24,771 nucleotides of DNA from Shuttleworthia sp045545575 (GTDB taxonomy: Bacteria; Bacillota; Clostridia; Lachnospirales; Lachnospiraceae), in NCBI GenBank assembly GCA_045545575.1, contig JAZQBE010000067.1:1-24771 (forward strand), read 5' to 3'. Numbering within the stretch: position 1 is the first letter of the stretch; each line of letters begins with the position of its first letter. Below the pieces are notes generated by a model. The model was given only the letters and a program-made list of their open reading frames with translations, did no database searches and was not told the origin of the DNA. This document shows positions 1 through 7,261 of this stretch, piece after piece. Position numbers and translations under genes: made by a program.

Positions 1-1
1 G

Positions 2-61
2 CGAAAGCTTCACTTGATGACTCCTGTTGAATACCATGAGAACTATTATGCGGCTGCATAA
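2..61 (+). CDS. C-terminal tail of a probable IS3-family transposase (partial)
   Basis: Reading from base 2 on the plus strand gives 19 codons ending in TAA at 59-61. The peptide contains LMTPVEYHENYY. The motif L-T-P-x-E-Y-x close to the C-terminus is typical of the integrase-core transposase (OrfB) of IS3/IS150-like elements. The start and catalytic DDE domain lie outside the window, so I cannot say whether the element is intact. No convincing terminal inverted repeat could be fixed between the stop codon and nagB. The assignment rests on a short tail only and could be wrong. Confidence 0.45.
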   Translation, partial: RKLHLMTPVEYHENYYAAA

Positions 62-66
62 GAATA

Positions 67-105
67 CCGCCAGCCGATTGCTCGACTGGCGGCATAAAAC
101 TTTTT
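67..105. terminator. Hairpin between transposase tail and nagB, possible shared terminator
   Basis: Arms CCGCCAG (67-73) and CTGGCGG (86-92) pair perfectly, with an inner CGA/TCG extension. On the minus strand the stem follows the nagB stop by about a dozen bases and is followed by a weak TATTCTT stretch. On the plus strand a TTTTT run comes only after an 8-base gap. It sits between converging reading frames and could end both transcripts, but neither side has an ideal U-tract. Confidence 0.5.
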
Positions 106-931
106 AATTATTCACTGTCCTCTTGACGGGTAGCACACCATACAGCCGTTCGGCTTTTTCGATGTCGAGGAAATACTTGTACGTGTCCACGGTCAGCTCG
201 CCGCAGGCGGCTTCGTCGCAGGCGATGATCGCGCCGTTGTGCATCTGCAGCGCGCTGCAGGTCCATTTCTGGCTGACGCCGCCTTCGACGGTGGCGGCCA
301 GGGCGCGGGCTTTGTTGTGGCCGTTGATCAGGATCAGCACTTCTTTGGAGTCGGTGACAGTGCCGACGCCGACGGACAGGGCCTGGGACGGGACGGCTTC
401 CGGATCGTTGCCGAAGAAGCGGCTGTTGACGATGCGGGTGTCCGTGGTCAGGTTGCGGACGCCGGTGCGGGACGCGAGGCTGGTGTAGGGCTCGATGAAC
501 GCGATGTGGCCGTCCACGCCGATGCCGCCCATGAACAGGTCGATGCCGCCGTAGGAGGCGATCTTTTCTTCATAGCGGGCGCATTCGCCTTCCGGGTCGT
601 CGGTCATGCCGTTTAAGATGTTGATGTTTTCCGGCTTCATGTCGACCAGGTGGTCAAAGAAGTTGTCGTGCATGAAGTACCAGTAGCTCTGGTCGTGCTC
701 GTGGGGCAGGCCGAGGTATTCGTCCATGTTGAAGGTCACGACGTTGGCGAAGGACAGCTCGCCGGCCTGGTTCATGCGGGCCAGCTCCTTGTACACGCCG
801 ATCGGGGACGATCCGGTCGGAAGGCCGAGAACGAAGGGACGGTCCTCTTTGTGTGCTTTGATTTTGCCGGCGATGTAATCCGCCGCCCATTTGCACATGT
901 TGTCATAGTTTTCCTGAATTACGACTCGCAT
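104..931 (-). CDS. nagB: Glucosamine-6-phosphate deaminase
   Basis: NagB converts glucosamine-6-phosphate to fructose-6-phosphate and ammonia in the cytoplasm, the reverse direction to GlmS. The 275-residue length is normal. TFNMDEYLGL near residue 70 matches the E. coli D72 region. GIGVDGHIAF gives D140 and H142, and E147 follows, matching E. coli D141, H143 and E148. SLASRTG follows as in the family. One departure stands out: the usual asparagine before the catalytic glutamate is isoleucine (I146, codon ATC). The ATG is preceded by AGGAG with an 8-base spacer. It is the last gene of the asnB-glmS-glmM-acetyltransferase cluster, 38 bases after the upstream gene. Placing NagB with GlmS implies control of glucosamine-6-P in both directions. 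Confidence 0.93.
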   Translation of the reverse strand: MRVVIQENYDNMCKWAADYIAGKIKAHKEDRPFVLGLPTGSSPIGVYKELARMNQAGELSFANVVTFNMDEYLGLPHEHDQSYWYFMHDNFFDHLVDMKPENINILNGMTDDPEGECARYEEKIASYGGIDLFMGGIGVDGHIAFIEPYTSLASRTGVRNLTTDTRIVNSRFFGNDPEAVPSQALSVGVGTVTDSKEVLILINGHNKARALAATVEGGVSQKWTCSALQMHNGAIIACDEAACGELTVDTYKYFLDIEKAERLYGVLPVKRTVNN

Positions 932-969
932 TTCTTCTTCTCCTTGCTTTTCTGGTTGGTCAGTGCATC

Positions 970-1629
970 CTAGTATTTCTCCGCGATTTCACCGCTGTTT
1001 TTGAAGATGCAGTTTTCCGGTACGACGCCGCGCACGCAGGAGGTCGGGTAGACGTTGCTGTGGCGGCCGATGACGGTGCCGGGGTTGCAGACGCTGTTGC
1101 AGCCGACTTCGACGTAGTCGCCGAGCATCGCGCCGAATTTCTTGATGCCGGTTTCGATCTGCTCGGTGCCGTTGTGCACCACGACGAGCTTCTTGTCGGA
1201 TTTGACGTTGCTCGTGATGGAGCCGGCGCCCATGTGGGAGTAATACCCGAGGATGGAGTCCCCGACATAATTGTAATGCGGCGTCTGCACGTGGTCAAAC
1301 AGAATCACGTTTTTCAGTTCGACGGAGTTGCCGACGACGCAGTCCGCTCCGACCAAGGCGCTTCCGCGGACGAAGGCGCAGTGGCGCACTTCGGTGTTCG
1401 GGCCGATGATGCAAGGCGCGCCGAGGTAGGCCGACGGGAAGACCTTCGCGGTCTTGTGCACCCAGACGTGCTCGGAGACTTCGTCATATTCTTCCGGATC
1501 CAGTGTCGGGCCGAGGGCGAGGATCATGTCCTTGATGCCCTTTAAGGCTTCCCAGGGATAGGTGAATCCGCGGAGGTAATCCGCGGCTAAAGTGTGGTCG
1601 AGATCGTAGAGGTCGGTAATGGTATACAT
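970..1629 (-). CDS. GlmU-like left-handed beta-helix acetyltransferase (no uridyltransferase domain)
   Basis: This 219-residue protein resembles the C-terminal half of GlmU or the proteins often labelled UDP-N-acetylglucosamine pyrophosphorylase in Clostridia. Isoleucine/valine-rich hexapeptide repeats run from about residue 60 to 200 (VHKTAKVFPSAYLG, CIIGPNTEVRHCAFVRGSAL), the pattern of a left-handed beta-helix. TPHYNYVGDSILG near residue 118 matches the GlmU segment that carries the catalytic histidine, and MGAGSITSNVK matches the GlmU acetyl-CoA region. The N-terminal ~55 residues are too short for a nucleotidyltransferase. It lies 32 bases after glmM and 38 before nagB, with AAAGGAA ahead of the ATG. 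The likely role is acetylation of glucosamine-1-phosphate, inferred from fold and neighbours; another hexosamine phosphate is possible. Confidence 0.75.
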   Translation of the reverse strand: MYTITDLYDLDHTLAADYLRGFTYPWEALKGIKDMILALGPTLDPEEYDEVSEHVWVHKTAKVFPSAYLGAPCIIGPNTEVRHCAFVRGSALVGADCVVGNSVELKNVILFDHVQTPHYNYVGDSILGYYSHMGAGSITSNVKSDKKLVVVHNGTEQIETGIKKFGAMLGDYVEVGCNSVCNPGTVIGRHSNVYPTSCVRGVVPENCIFKNSGEIAEKY

Positions 1630-1661
1630 GGGGTGTTCCTTTCCTTTCCGTGAAAAGCAGC

Positions 1662-3011
1662 TTAGGCGCTGATGTGTCCTTTCGCGCGGATCACGTCGAT
1701 CACCTGGTCGACGTACTTTTCGCAGATTTCATCGGTCTGGGCTTCCACCATGACGCGGATGACGGGCTCGGTGCCGGATTCACGCACGAGGATGCGGCCG
1801 GTGTCGCCGAGGGCTTTCGCGACGCCTTCGACAGCGGCCTGCACGTCGGGGTCGTTCTGGGCGTCGGGCTTGCTGTGCACGCGGACGTTCTTTAATACCT
1901 GCGGATAGAAGACCACGGGCGCCGCCAGCTCGGACATCGGTTTCTCCTTCGCGAGCATGACTTCCATCATCTTGATGGCGGTCAGGATGCCGTCGCCGGT
2001 GGTGGCGTACTTCGTGAAGATGATGTGGCCGCTCTGCTCGCCGCCGATGCGGTTTCCGGTGTCGACCATGTTTTCGTAGACGTACTTGTCGCCGACCTTG
2101 GTTTTGTCATACTCGATGCCGACGGCGTCCAGGGCCTTGTAAAGGCCGAAGTTGGACATGACGGTGGTGACGACCTTGTTGTTGCGCAGCTTGCCGTTTT
2201 CCTTCATGTACAGGCCGTAGATGTAAAGGATGTGGTCGCCGGTGACGACATTGCCCTTTTCATCCACGCACAGACAGCGGTCCGCGTCGCCGTCGAAGGC
2301 GAAGCCGATGTCAAGACCGTTGTCCACGACAAATCGCTGCAGGTGCTCGATGTGGGTCGATCCGCAGTTGGTGTTGATGTTGTAGCCGTCCGGATTGTCG
2401 TTGATCACATAGGTCTTCGCGCCGAGGGCGTCGAACACGCCGCGGGCGATGGACCAGGAGGCGCCGTTCGCGCAGTCTAAGCCGACGCGGACGCCCTTGA
2501 AGTTGAACTTCGAGATGGAAATCAGATAGCCGATGTAGCGGTTGCGGCCGGCCACATAGTCCACCGTGCGGCCGATCTTGTCGCGCTCGGCCAGCGGCAC
2601 TTCGATCTTGCCGTCGATGTAGTCCTCGATCTTTAAGAGGGTTTCCTCGTCCATCTTCTCGCCGTTGTTGTTGACGATCTTGATGCCGTTGTCGTAGAAC
2701 GGATTGTGGGACGCGGAAATCATGATGCCGCAGTCGAAATCGTCCACACGCGCGATGTAGGACACCGACGGCGTCGTCGTCACGTGCATGATGTAGGCAT
2801 CCGCGCCGGAAGCCGTCAGGCCCGCGCACAGCGCGTATTCAAACATGTAGGAGGAGCGGCGGGTGTCCTTGCCGATCACCACCTTTGCCTTCTTCCCCAG
2901 CCGGACACCATAATACCAGCCCAGATAACGGCCGATTTTTACCGCGTGTTCGTAAGTCAGATCCTTGTTAGCCTCTCCGCGAAATCCGTCTGTTCCAAAG
3001 TACTTTCCCAT
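1662..3011 (-). CDS. glmM: Phosphoglucosamine mutase
   Basis: GlmM interconverts glucosamine-6-phosphate and glucosamine-1-phosphate for UDP-GlcNAc synthesis. The frame stays open to 3215, but the protein proper begins at MGKYFGTDGFRG (3011), the family N-terminus; the upstream stretch is translated palindromic repeat. From that start the protein has 449 residues, the usual length. The phosphoserine loop MISASHNPFYDNG puts the active serine at S101. The magnesium loop FDGDADRCL, sugar-binding GGEQSGHII and C-terminal phosphate-binding RESGTEPVIRV follow in order. The ribosome site before this ATG is weak. The gene is 213 bases after glmS, with three palindromic elements and a possible internal promoter in between, so it may be expressed partly on its own. 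Confidence 0.95.
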   Translation of the reverse strand: MGKYFGTDGFRGEANKDLTYEHAVKIGRYLGWYYGVRLGKKAKVVIGKDTRRSSYMFEYALCAGLTASGADAYIMHVTTTPSVSYIARVDDFDCGIMISASHNPFYDNGIKIVNNNGEKMDEETLLKIEDYIDGKIEVPLAERDKIGRTVDYVAGRNRYIGYLISISKFNFKGVRVGLDCANGASWSIARGVFDALGAKTYVINDNPDGYNINTNCGSTHIEHLQRFVVDNGLDIGFAFDGDADRCLCVDEKGNVVTGDHILYIYGLYMKENGKLRNNKVVTTVMSNFGLYKALDAVGIEYDKTKVGDKYVYENMVDTGNRIGGEQSGHIIFTKYATTGDGILTAIKMMEVMLAKEKPMSELAAPVVFYPQVLKNVRVHSKPDAQNDPDVQAAVEGVAKALGDTGRILVRESGTEPVIRVMVEAQTDEICEKYVDQVIDVIRAKGHISA

Positions 3012-3034
3012 ATGTTTATCTGCTTTTAAAAACC

Positions 3035-3059
3035 GGAACGGGGGACAACCCCCCGCTCC
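3035..3059. repeat. Palindromic element, copy a (diverged)
   Basis: This copy starts GGAACGGGGG and ends CCCCCCGCTCC, so it keeps the arms of the element but has lost the usual central sequence. It is 15 bases from copy b, similar to the pairing of copies d and e. It lies just upstream of the glmM start codon, inside the glmM leader. Confidence 0.7.
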
Positions 3060-3074
3060 TCTTGTCCGAAAAGC

Positions 3075-3101
3075 GGAACGGGGGACAGGCACGCGTCCCC
3101 C
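3075..3101. repeat. Palindromic element, copy b (GACAGGCAC variant)
   Basis: It begins AAGCGGAACGGGGGACAGGC and closes with GTCCCCC then TTTTT. GGGGGAC (3080-3086) and GTCCCCC (3095-3101) form a 7-bp stem. With the T run it looks like an intrinsic terminator for plus-strand transcription. The core is the GTGCCTGTCCCC variant rather than GTGCCTGACCCC. Confidence 0.7.
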
Positions 3102-3117
3102 TTTTTCTGCCGGAAAA

Positions 3118-3146
3118 ATTTTAACATTTCGTGTTGCTGACAACAA
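3118..3146 (-). promoter_or_regulatory. Possible internal promoter for glmM
   Basis: On the minus strand TTGTTG (3141-3146) is separated by exactly 17 bases from TAAAAT (3118-3123). The -10 matches the consensus at 5 of 6 positions and the -35 at about 3 of 6. It would give a glmM transcript with copies b and a in its leader. This rests on hexamer match and spacing alone. Confidence 0.35.
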
Positions 3147-3188
3147 CCTTTCCGGCGGAATATAGATGCTATAACCTGTCGGAATACC

Positions 3189-3213
3189 GGAACGGGTGCC
3201 TGACCCCCGTTCC
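3189..3213. repeat. Palindromic element, copy c
   Basis: This 25-base unit has arms GGAACGGG and CCCGTTCC around the core TGCCTGACC. It is identical to copy e and is the exact reverse complement of copy d. It lies 11 bases past the glmS stop codon. The flanking CTTTT stretch is shared with the other copies. Confidence 0.85.
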
Positions 3214-3224
3214 ACTTTTGCTTT

Positions 3225-5093
3225 TTATTCCACCGTCACGCTTTTCGCGAGGTTGCGGGGTTTGTCGACGTCGAGGCCTTTGGCGACGCTGATGTAGTAG
3301 CCCATCAGCTGCAGGGGGATGACGGCGAGGCTTCCCATAAAGTGGCTGTCGGTTTTGGGAATGTAGACCGTAAAGTCGGCCGTGTCTTCCACGTTGTAGT
3401 GGCCGTAGGTGGCGAGGCCCATCAGGTAGGCGCCGCGGGCTTTGCATTCGACCATGTTGCTGATGGTTTTTTCAAAGAGAGCGTCCTGGGTCAGTACGCC
3501 GATGACCAGGGTGTTCTTTTCGATCAGGCTGATGGTGCCGTGTTTCATTTCGCCGGCGGCGTAGGCTTCGCTGTGGATGTAGCTGATTTCCTTGACCTTC
3601 AGGCTGCCTTCAAGGCAGATCGCGTAGTCGAGGCCGCGGCCTAAGAAGAACATGTCCTGGGCATTGGAGTATTTCGACGCGAACCACTGGATGCGTTCTT
3701 TGTCTTCAAGGACGCGTTCCATCTTTCCGGGCAGTTCGGTCAGGTCTTTGATGTACCGGGCGTAGTCCTCTTCCGGCACCAGACCGCGCGCAAAGCCCAG
3801 TTCCACCGCGAACGCGGACATGGCGGCGAGCTGCGCGGAGTAGGCTTTCGTGGTCGCGACGGCGATTTCGGGGCCGGCCAGTGTGTAGAGGACGTTATCC
3901 GCCTCGCGGGCGATCGTCGAGCCGACGACGTTGACGACGGCGAGCGTCGAAAGCCCCAGGGATTTCGCCATGCGAAGCGCCGCCAGGCTGTCGGCCGTCT
4001 CGCCGGACTGGGAGATGATGATCACGAGCGTCCCGGGCTGCGGAAGCAGCTTCCGATATCGGTATTCCGACGCGAGCTCGACGCGCACGGGGACGCCGGC
4101 GAGGTCCTCGATGACGTACTGGGACGCCATGCCGACGTGCCAGGCCGATCCGCAGGCCACGACGTGGATCTGCGTGATCTCTTTCAGTTTTTCCTCGTCA
4201 AGGCCCGCGGCGGACAGATCGATCCGGCCGTCTTTGATCAGGCTGTTTAAGGTGTCGCGCACGGCCTGGGGCTGCTCGTGAATCTCCTTGATCATAAAGT
4301 GCTCGAAACCGCCCTTTTCCGCGGATTCGGCATCCCAGGTCACCTCGGTGGGCGCCAAGGCCACTTCGTCGCCGTTCAGATCGAAGAAGGTCACCCCGCC
4401 GGGCACAAGCCGCGCCACCTGCAGGTTGTCGATGTAGTAGACGCTGCGTGTGTATTTCAGGATCGCCGGCACGTCCGACGCCAGGAACGATTCGCCGTCG
4501 GCGCAGCCGATGATCATCGGGGAATCCTTGCGGGCCGCATAGATCTCGCCCGGGTAATCCTTAAACATCAGCGCCAGTGCGTAGCTGCCTCGCACACGCA
4601 CCATGGTGCGGTTGATCGCGTCCACGGGGCCGATCTTGTACTTCTTATAATAGTAGTCGACCAGTTTGACCGCCACTTCGGTGTCGGTTTCGCTGTAGAA
4701 CTGATAGCCGTGGCGCAGCAGCTTGTCGCGCAGCTCCTCGTAGTTTTCGATGATGCCGTTGTGCACGCCGATGACTTCCGCGTCCACCGGTCCGGGCTCC
4801 ACCCCGTCCAGATTGATGCTGACGTGGGGATGGGCGTTGACCTGACTCGGCTCGCCGTGGGTCGCCCAGCGCGTGTGGCCGATGCCGCAGCTGCCCTTTA
4901 AGGCATTGCCGTTGTCCGTCTTCTCCGCCAGATTGCGCAGCTTGCCGACAGCTTTGACCACCTCCGGCAGCTTCTCGCCGTCCCGGACGGCCAGTCCGGC
5001 CGAATCATAGCCGCGGTATTCCAGTTTGGAAAGACCGTCCAGAAGGATCGGCGCGGCCGCGTGCTGTCCCGTGAAACCTACAATTCCGCACAT
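3225..5093 (-). CDS. glmS: Glutamine--fructose-6-phosphate aminotransferase (isomerizing)
   Basis: GlmS forms glucosamine-6-phosphate from fructose-6-phosphate and glutamine, the first committed step to UDP-GlcNAc. The chosen start gives MCGIVGFTG, so that Cys2 becomes the N-terminal nucleophile after methionine removal; the open frame up to 5156 is translated repeat. AAAGGAAAC precedes this ATG. The 622-residue length fits the family. The class II amidotransferase domain covers roughly residues 1-235 (HTRWATHGEPS, HNGIIENYEEL). Two sugar isomerase (SIS) domains follow, with ISQSGETADSLAAL, the SLKVKEISYIHSEAYAAGE region, and the C-terminal KSVTVE. The gene follows asnB by 114 bases, and palindromic elements flank it on both sides. 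I see no glmS ribozyme core in the leader. Confidence 0.97.
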   Translation of the reverse strand: MCGIVGFTGQHAAAPILLDGLSKLEYRGYDSAGLAVRDGEKLPEVVKAVGKLRNLAEKTDNGNALKGSCGIGHTRWATHGEPSQVNAHPHVSINLDGVEPGPVDAEVIGVHNGIIENYEELRDKLLRHGYQFYSETDTEVAVKLVDYYYKKYKIGPVDAINRTMVRVRGSYALALMFKDYPGEIYAARKDSPMIIGCADGESFLASDVPAILKYTRSVYYIDNLQVARLVPGGVTFFDLNGDEVALAPTEVTWDAESAEKGGFEHFMIKEIHEQPQAVRDTLNSLIKDGRIDLSAAGLDEEKLKEITQIHVVACGSAWHVGMASQYVIEDLAGVPVRVELASEYRYRKLLPQPGTLVIIISQSGETADSLAALRMAKSLGLSTLAVVNVVGSTIAREADNVLYTLAGPEIAVATTKAYSAQLAAMSAFAVELGFARGLVPEEDYARYIKDLTELPGKMERVLEDKERIQWFASKYSNAQDMFFLGRGLDYAICLEGSLKVKEISYIHSEAYAAGEMKHGTISLIEKNTLVIGVLTQDALFEKTISNMVECKARGAYLMGLATYGHYNVEDTADFTVYIPKTDSHFMGSLAVIPLQLMGYYISVAKGLDVDKPRNLAKSVTVE

Positions 5094-5129
5094 ATTTGTT
5101 TCCTTTCCTTTTCCTTTTACAGCAAAACC

Positions 5130-5154
5130 GGAACGGGGGTCAGGCACCCGTTCC
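5130..5154. repeat. Palindromic element, copy d (inverted relative to c and e)
   Basis: It has arms GGAACGGG and CCCGTTCC and core GGTCAGGCA. It is the perfect 25-base reverse complement of copy e, 16 bases away. It sits in the leader just upstream of the glmS ribosome site. Confidence 0.85.
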
Positions 5155-5170
5155 ACTTTTCCCAGAAAAC

Positions 5171-5195
5171 GGAACGGGTGCCTGACCCCCGTTCC
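5171..5195. repeat. Palindromic element, copy e
   Basis: This copy is identical to copy c and the perfect reverse complement of copy d. Together d and e can fold as one 25-bp stem with a 16-base loop, or as two small hairpins. It lies 12 bases past the asnB stop. Confidence 0.85.
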
Positions 5196-5207
5196 GCTTT
5201 CGCCTTT

Positions 5208-7109
5208 TTACTTCCTTCCGAGAGCTTTTTCCGCAGCCTTCGGATCTTTGACGACGAGGTCGATTCGGCCGTCATTGACGAAATAGATCTGATACCACAG
5301 CAGGAAGGAGTACACCGTGTACAGTTCGCGCTGGTGCATGCGTTTTCCTTCTTTGTGTTCTTCAAGCATCGAAAGCAGCAGCTCCTGGTCGAAGAAGTCT
5401 GCCGCAAAGGGCTGTTCGAACATCTCGCGGAAGATGGCGCAGTATTTTTCGTCGCGCAGCCAGACGCGCAGCGGTACGGGGAAGCCTTTTTTCGGACGCT
5501 CGGCCCACTCGGTGGGCAGCACGCTTTCGGCGGCTTTGCGGAAGGCGAGCTTGGTCTCTTCGCCCTGCACCATCAGGTCGGTGGGCAGGGTGCGCGACAG
5601 GGCCCAGATTTCCTTGTCGAGATAGGGAACGCGCAGCTCCAGGGAGTGGGCCATGGTCATCTTGTCGGCTTTTAAGAGGATGTCGTTGGGCAGCCACAGC
5701 CGCATGTCGAGATACAGCTTTTTGTGCAGCTCATCCAGGCCCGCGGCGTCCGCCTCGGCAAAGAGGGGCGCGGTCACATCCTGATAGCGCAGGCTGCTCT
5801 GCCACTCGTTCTTCAGCAGGCGGTCGGCTTTTTCGTTGTCCATGATGAAGGCCTGGCCGATGTATTTGTCCTCCAGGTCCAGCGCGTTGCGGCGCAGGAA
5901 ATTCAGGCCCGGCACCGGGGGCAGGCTCTCGGCCAGATGCCCGAGGCCTTCGCGGATCGCCCGCGGAACGGTCCTGCGGTAGGCGTCGCCGGAGGGCGAC
6001 GGTTTGTAGGTATCATAGCCGCCGAAGAGCTCGTCCGCGCCTTCGCCGCTTAAAACGACCTTCAGGTCCTCGGCCGCCATCTGCGACAGGAAATACAGCG
6101 GAACCGCGGACAGGTTCGCGTGGGGTTCGTCGGAGAAATACTGCACCTCCGGCAGCGCGGCGAAGAATTCGTCCGCCGCGATCTCGCGCAGGCGGTTCTT
6201 CATGCCCAGCTTTTTGCACAGCGCGGCGGCCTTGCCGGTCTCGTCGAATTCATCGACTTCGAAGCCGACGGAGAAGGTCTTGTCCGGGCGGGCCATCGCG
6301 GCGACGTAGCTCGAATCCACCCCGCCGGACAGGAAGCTGCCCACCTCGACGTCCGCGATCTGGTGATAGCGCACGGTCTCGTCCATCGCGGCCTTGATCT
6401 CGTTCATCGCCGCGTCCAGATCCCTGCCGGTGATCTCGTAATCCGGCTCAAAGAACTCGCCGGTCTCCACCGTTTTGCCGTCGTAGCGCAGCCAGTGGCC
6501 GGGCTCGAGCTTGTACACGCCGGCGAACATCGTCTCCGCCAGGGGCGTGTACTGGAAGATCAGATACATCTTCAGCGCGTCTTTATTCACTTTTTTCTCG
6601 AACGCGGGATGGGCCAGGAAGGACTTGATCTCCGAGCCGAACAGCAGATGGCCGTTCATCTGCGCATAGTAGAACGGCTTGATGCCGAAGTAGTCGCGCG
6701 CCGCGAACATGACGTGCTCTTCGGTGTCGTAAATGGAAAAGGCGAACATGCCGCGCAGGCGCTTCGTGCCCTCGGCGCCCCAGGTGACGTAGGTCTGCAG
6801 CAGCACCTCGGTGTCGGAATCCGTCGCGAAGGTGCAGCCGTGCTTTTCGATCAGCTCGGCGCGGATGTCCCGGTAGTTGTAGATCTCGCCGTTGAAGGTG
6901 ATGACGTAACGGCCGTCGGCGCTTTTCATCGGCTGCGTGCCGCCGGCCAGATCGATGATGGAAAGGCGCCGGAAGGCCACCGCGTAGGAATCATCCACAA
7001 AATGCGCCGCGGAATCGGGCCCGCGGTGGACGATCTTTTCACCCATAGCGTCCACAACCGCCGCGCGTTCATAATCACCGGTTCCGAAAAAACCTGCAAA
7101 TCCGCACAT
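5208..7109 (-). CDS. asnB: Asparagine synthase (glutamine-hydrolyzing)
   Basis: AsnB makes asparagine from aspartate, ATP and glutamine. The start chosen gives MCGFAGFFG with nucleophile Cys2, and AGGAG lies 7 bases ahead of the ATG; the frame continues upstream without family sequence. The protein has 633 residues. The N-terminal glutaminase domain (to about residue 200) contains HRGPDS, TFNGEIYNYR and SDTEVLL. The synthetase domain carries the ATP-binding PP-loop FLSGGVDSSYV near residues 259-269 and VLSGEGADELFGGYD later. It is the first gene of the minus-strand cluster, behind a good promoter. A related amidotransferase that aminates another substrate cannot be excluded by eye, and the amino-sugar context makes that worth considering. 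Confidence 0.9.
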   Translation of the reverse strand: MCGFAGFFGTGDYERAAVVDAMGEKIVHRGPDSAAHFVDDSYAVAFRRLSIIDLAGGTQPMKSADGRYVITFNGEIYNYRDIRAELIEKHGCTFATDSDTEVLLQTYVTWGAEGTKRLRGMFAFSIYDTEEHVMFAARDYFGIKPFYYAQMNGHLLFGSEIKSFLAHPAFEKKVNKDALKMYLIFQYTPLAETMFAGVYKLEPGHWLRYDGKTVETGEFFEPDYEITGRDLDAAMNEIKAAMDETVRYHQIADVEVGSFLSGGVDSSYVAAMARPDKTFSVGFEVDEFDETGKAAALCKKLGMKNRLREIAADEFFAALPEVQYFSDEPHANLSAVPLYFLSQMAAEDLKVVLSGEGADELFGGYDTYKPSPSGDAYRRTVPRAIREGLGHLAESLPPVPGLNFLRRNALDLEDKYIGQAFIMDNEKADRLLKNEWQSSLRYQDVTAPLFAEADAAGLDELHKKLYLDMRLWLPNDILLKADKMTMAHSLELRVPYLDKEIWALSRTLPTDLMVQGEETKLAFRKAAESVLPTEWAERPKKGFPVPLRVWLRDEKYCAIFREMFEQPFAADFFDQELLLSMLEEHKEGKRMHQRELYTVYSFLLWYQIYFVNDGRIDLVVKDPKAAEKALGRK

Positions 7110-7179
7110 ATGCACTCCTGGTTCTGCTCGTGTTTCCGTCCGGAGGACGTAAAACCGTTTCTTGTGTCTTAATTGATTT

Positions 7180-7208
7180 ATTATACTAGATCTTGACGCC
7201 GTGCACAA
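7180..7208 (-). promoter_or_regulatory. Promoter of the asnB-glmS-glmM-nagB cluster
   Basis: On the minus strand TTGTGC (7203-7208) and a perfect TATAAT (7180-7185) are 17 bases apart. It starts immediately after the U-tract of the upstream symporter terminator. The predicted leader before asnB is only about 65 bases, too short for a T-box. Confidence 0.7.
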
Positions 7209-7209
7209 T

Positions 7210-7249
7210 AAAAAAGACTGCGCTCCCGGAGAACGGGAACCGCAGTCTT
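7210..7249 (-). terminator. Intrinsic terminator of the symporter gene
   Basis: On the minus strand AAGACTGCG pairs with CGCAGTCTT around an inner CCCG/CGGG, followed by a TTTTTT run (7210-7215). It lies 12 bases downstream of the symporter stop. Confidence 0.85.
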
Positions 7250-7261
7250 ACTGCATTTCTG

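Noticed and set aside
3012..3215. N-terminal extension of glmM by about 68 residues
   Set aside because: The extra residues are translated palindromic repeat and spacer; the family N-terminus MGKYFGTDGFRG begins at 3011.
5094..5156. N-terminal extension of glmS by 21 residues
   Set aside because: It comes from repeat copy d; GlmS needs Cys directly after the initiator methionine, which the 5093 start supplies together with a ribosome site.
3035..5195. CRISPR array
   Set aside because: The repeats are palindromic, occur in both orientations, and have unequal spacers that include a whole gene; no cas genes are present.
5093..5208. glmS ribozyme in the glmS leader
   Set aside because: The spacer is only 114 bases, is filled mostly by palindromic elements, and I could not find the conserved ribozyme core.
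6120..7172. Plus-strand open frame of 350 codons
   Set aside because: It lies antisense to asnB, whose motifs are clear; the composition is typical of a shadow frame.
7110..7180. T-box or other riboswitch ahead of asnB
   Set aside because: The predicted leader is about 65 bases, too short, and has no specifier or antiterminator arrangement.
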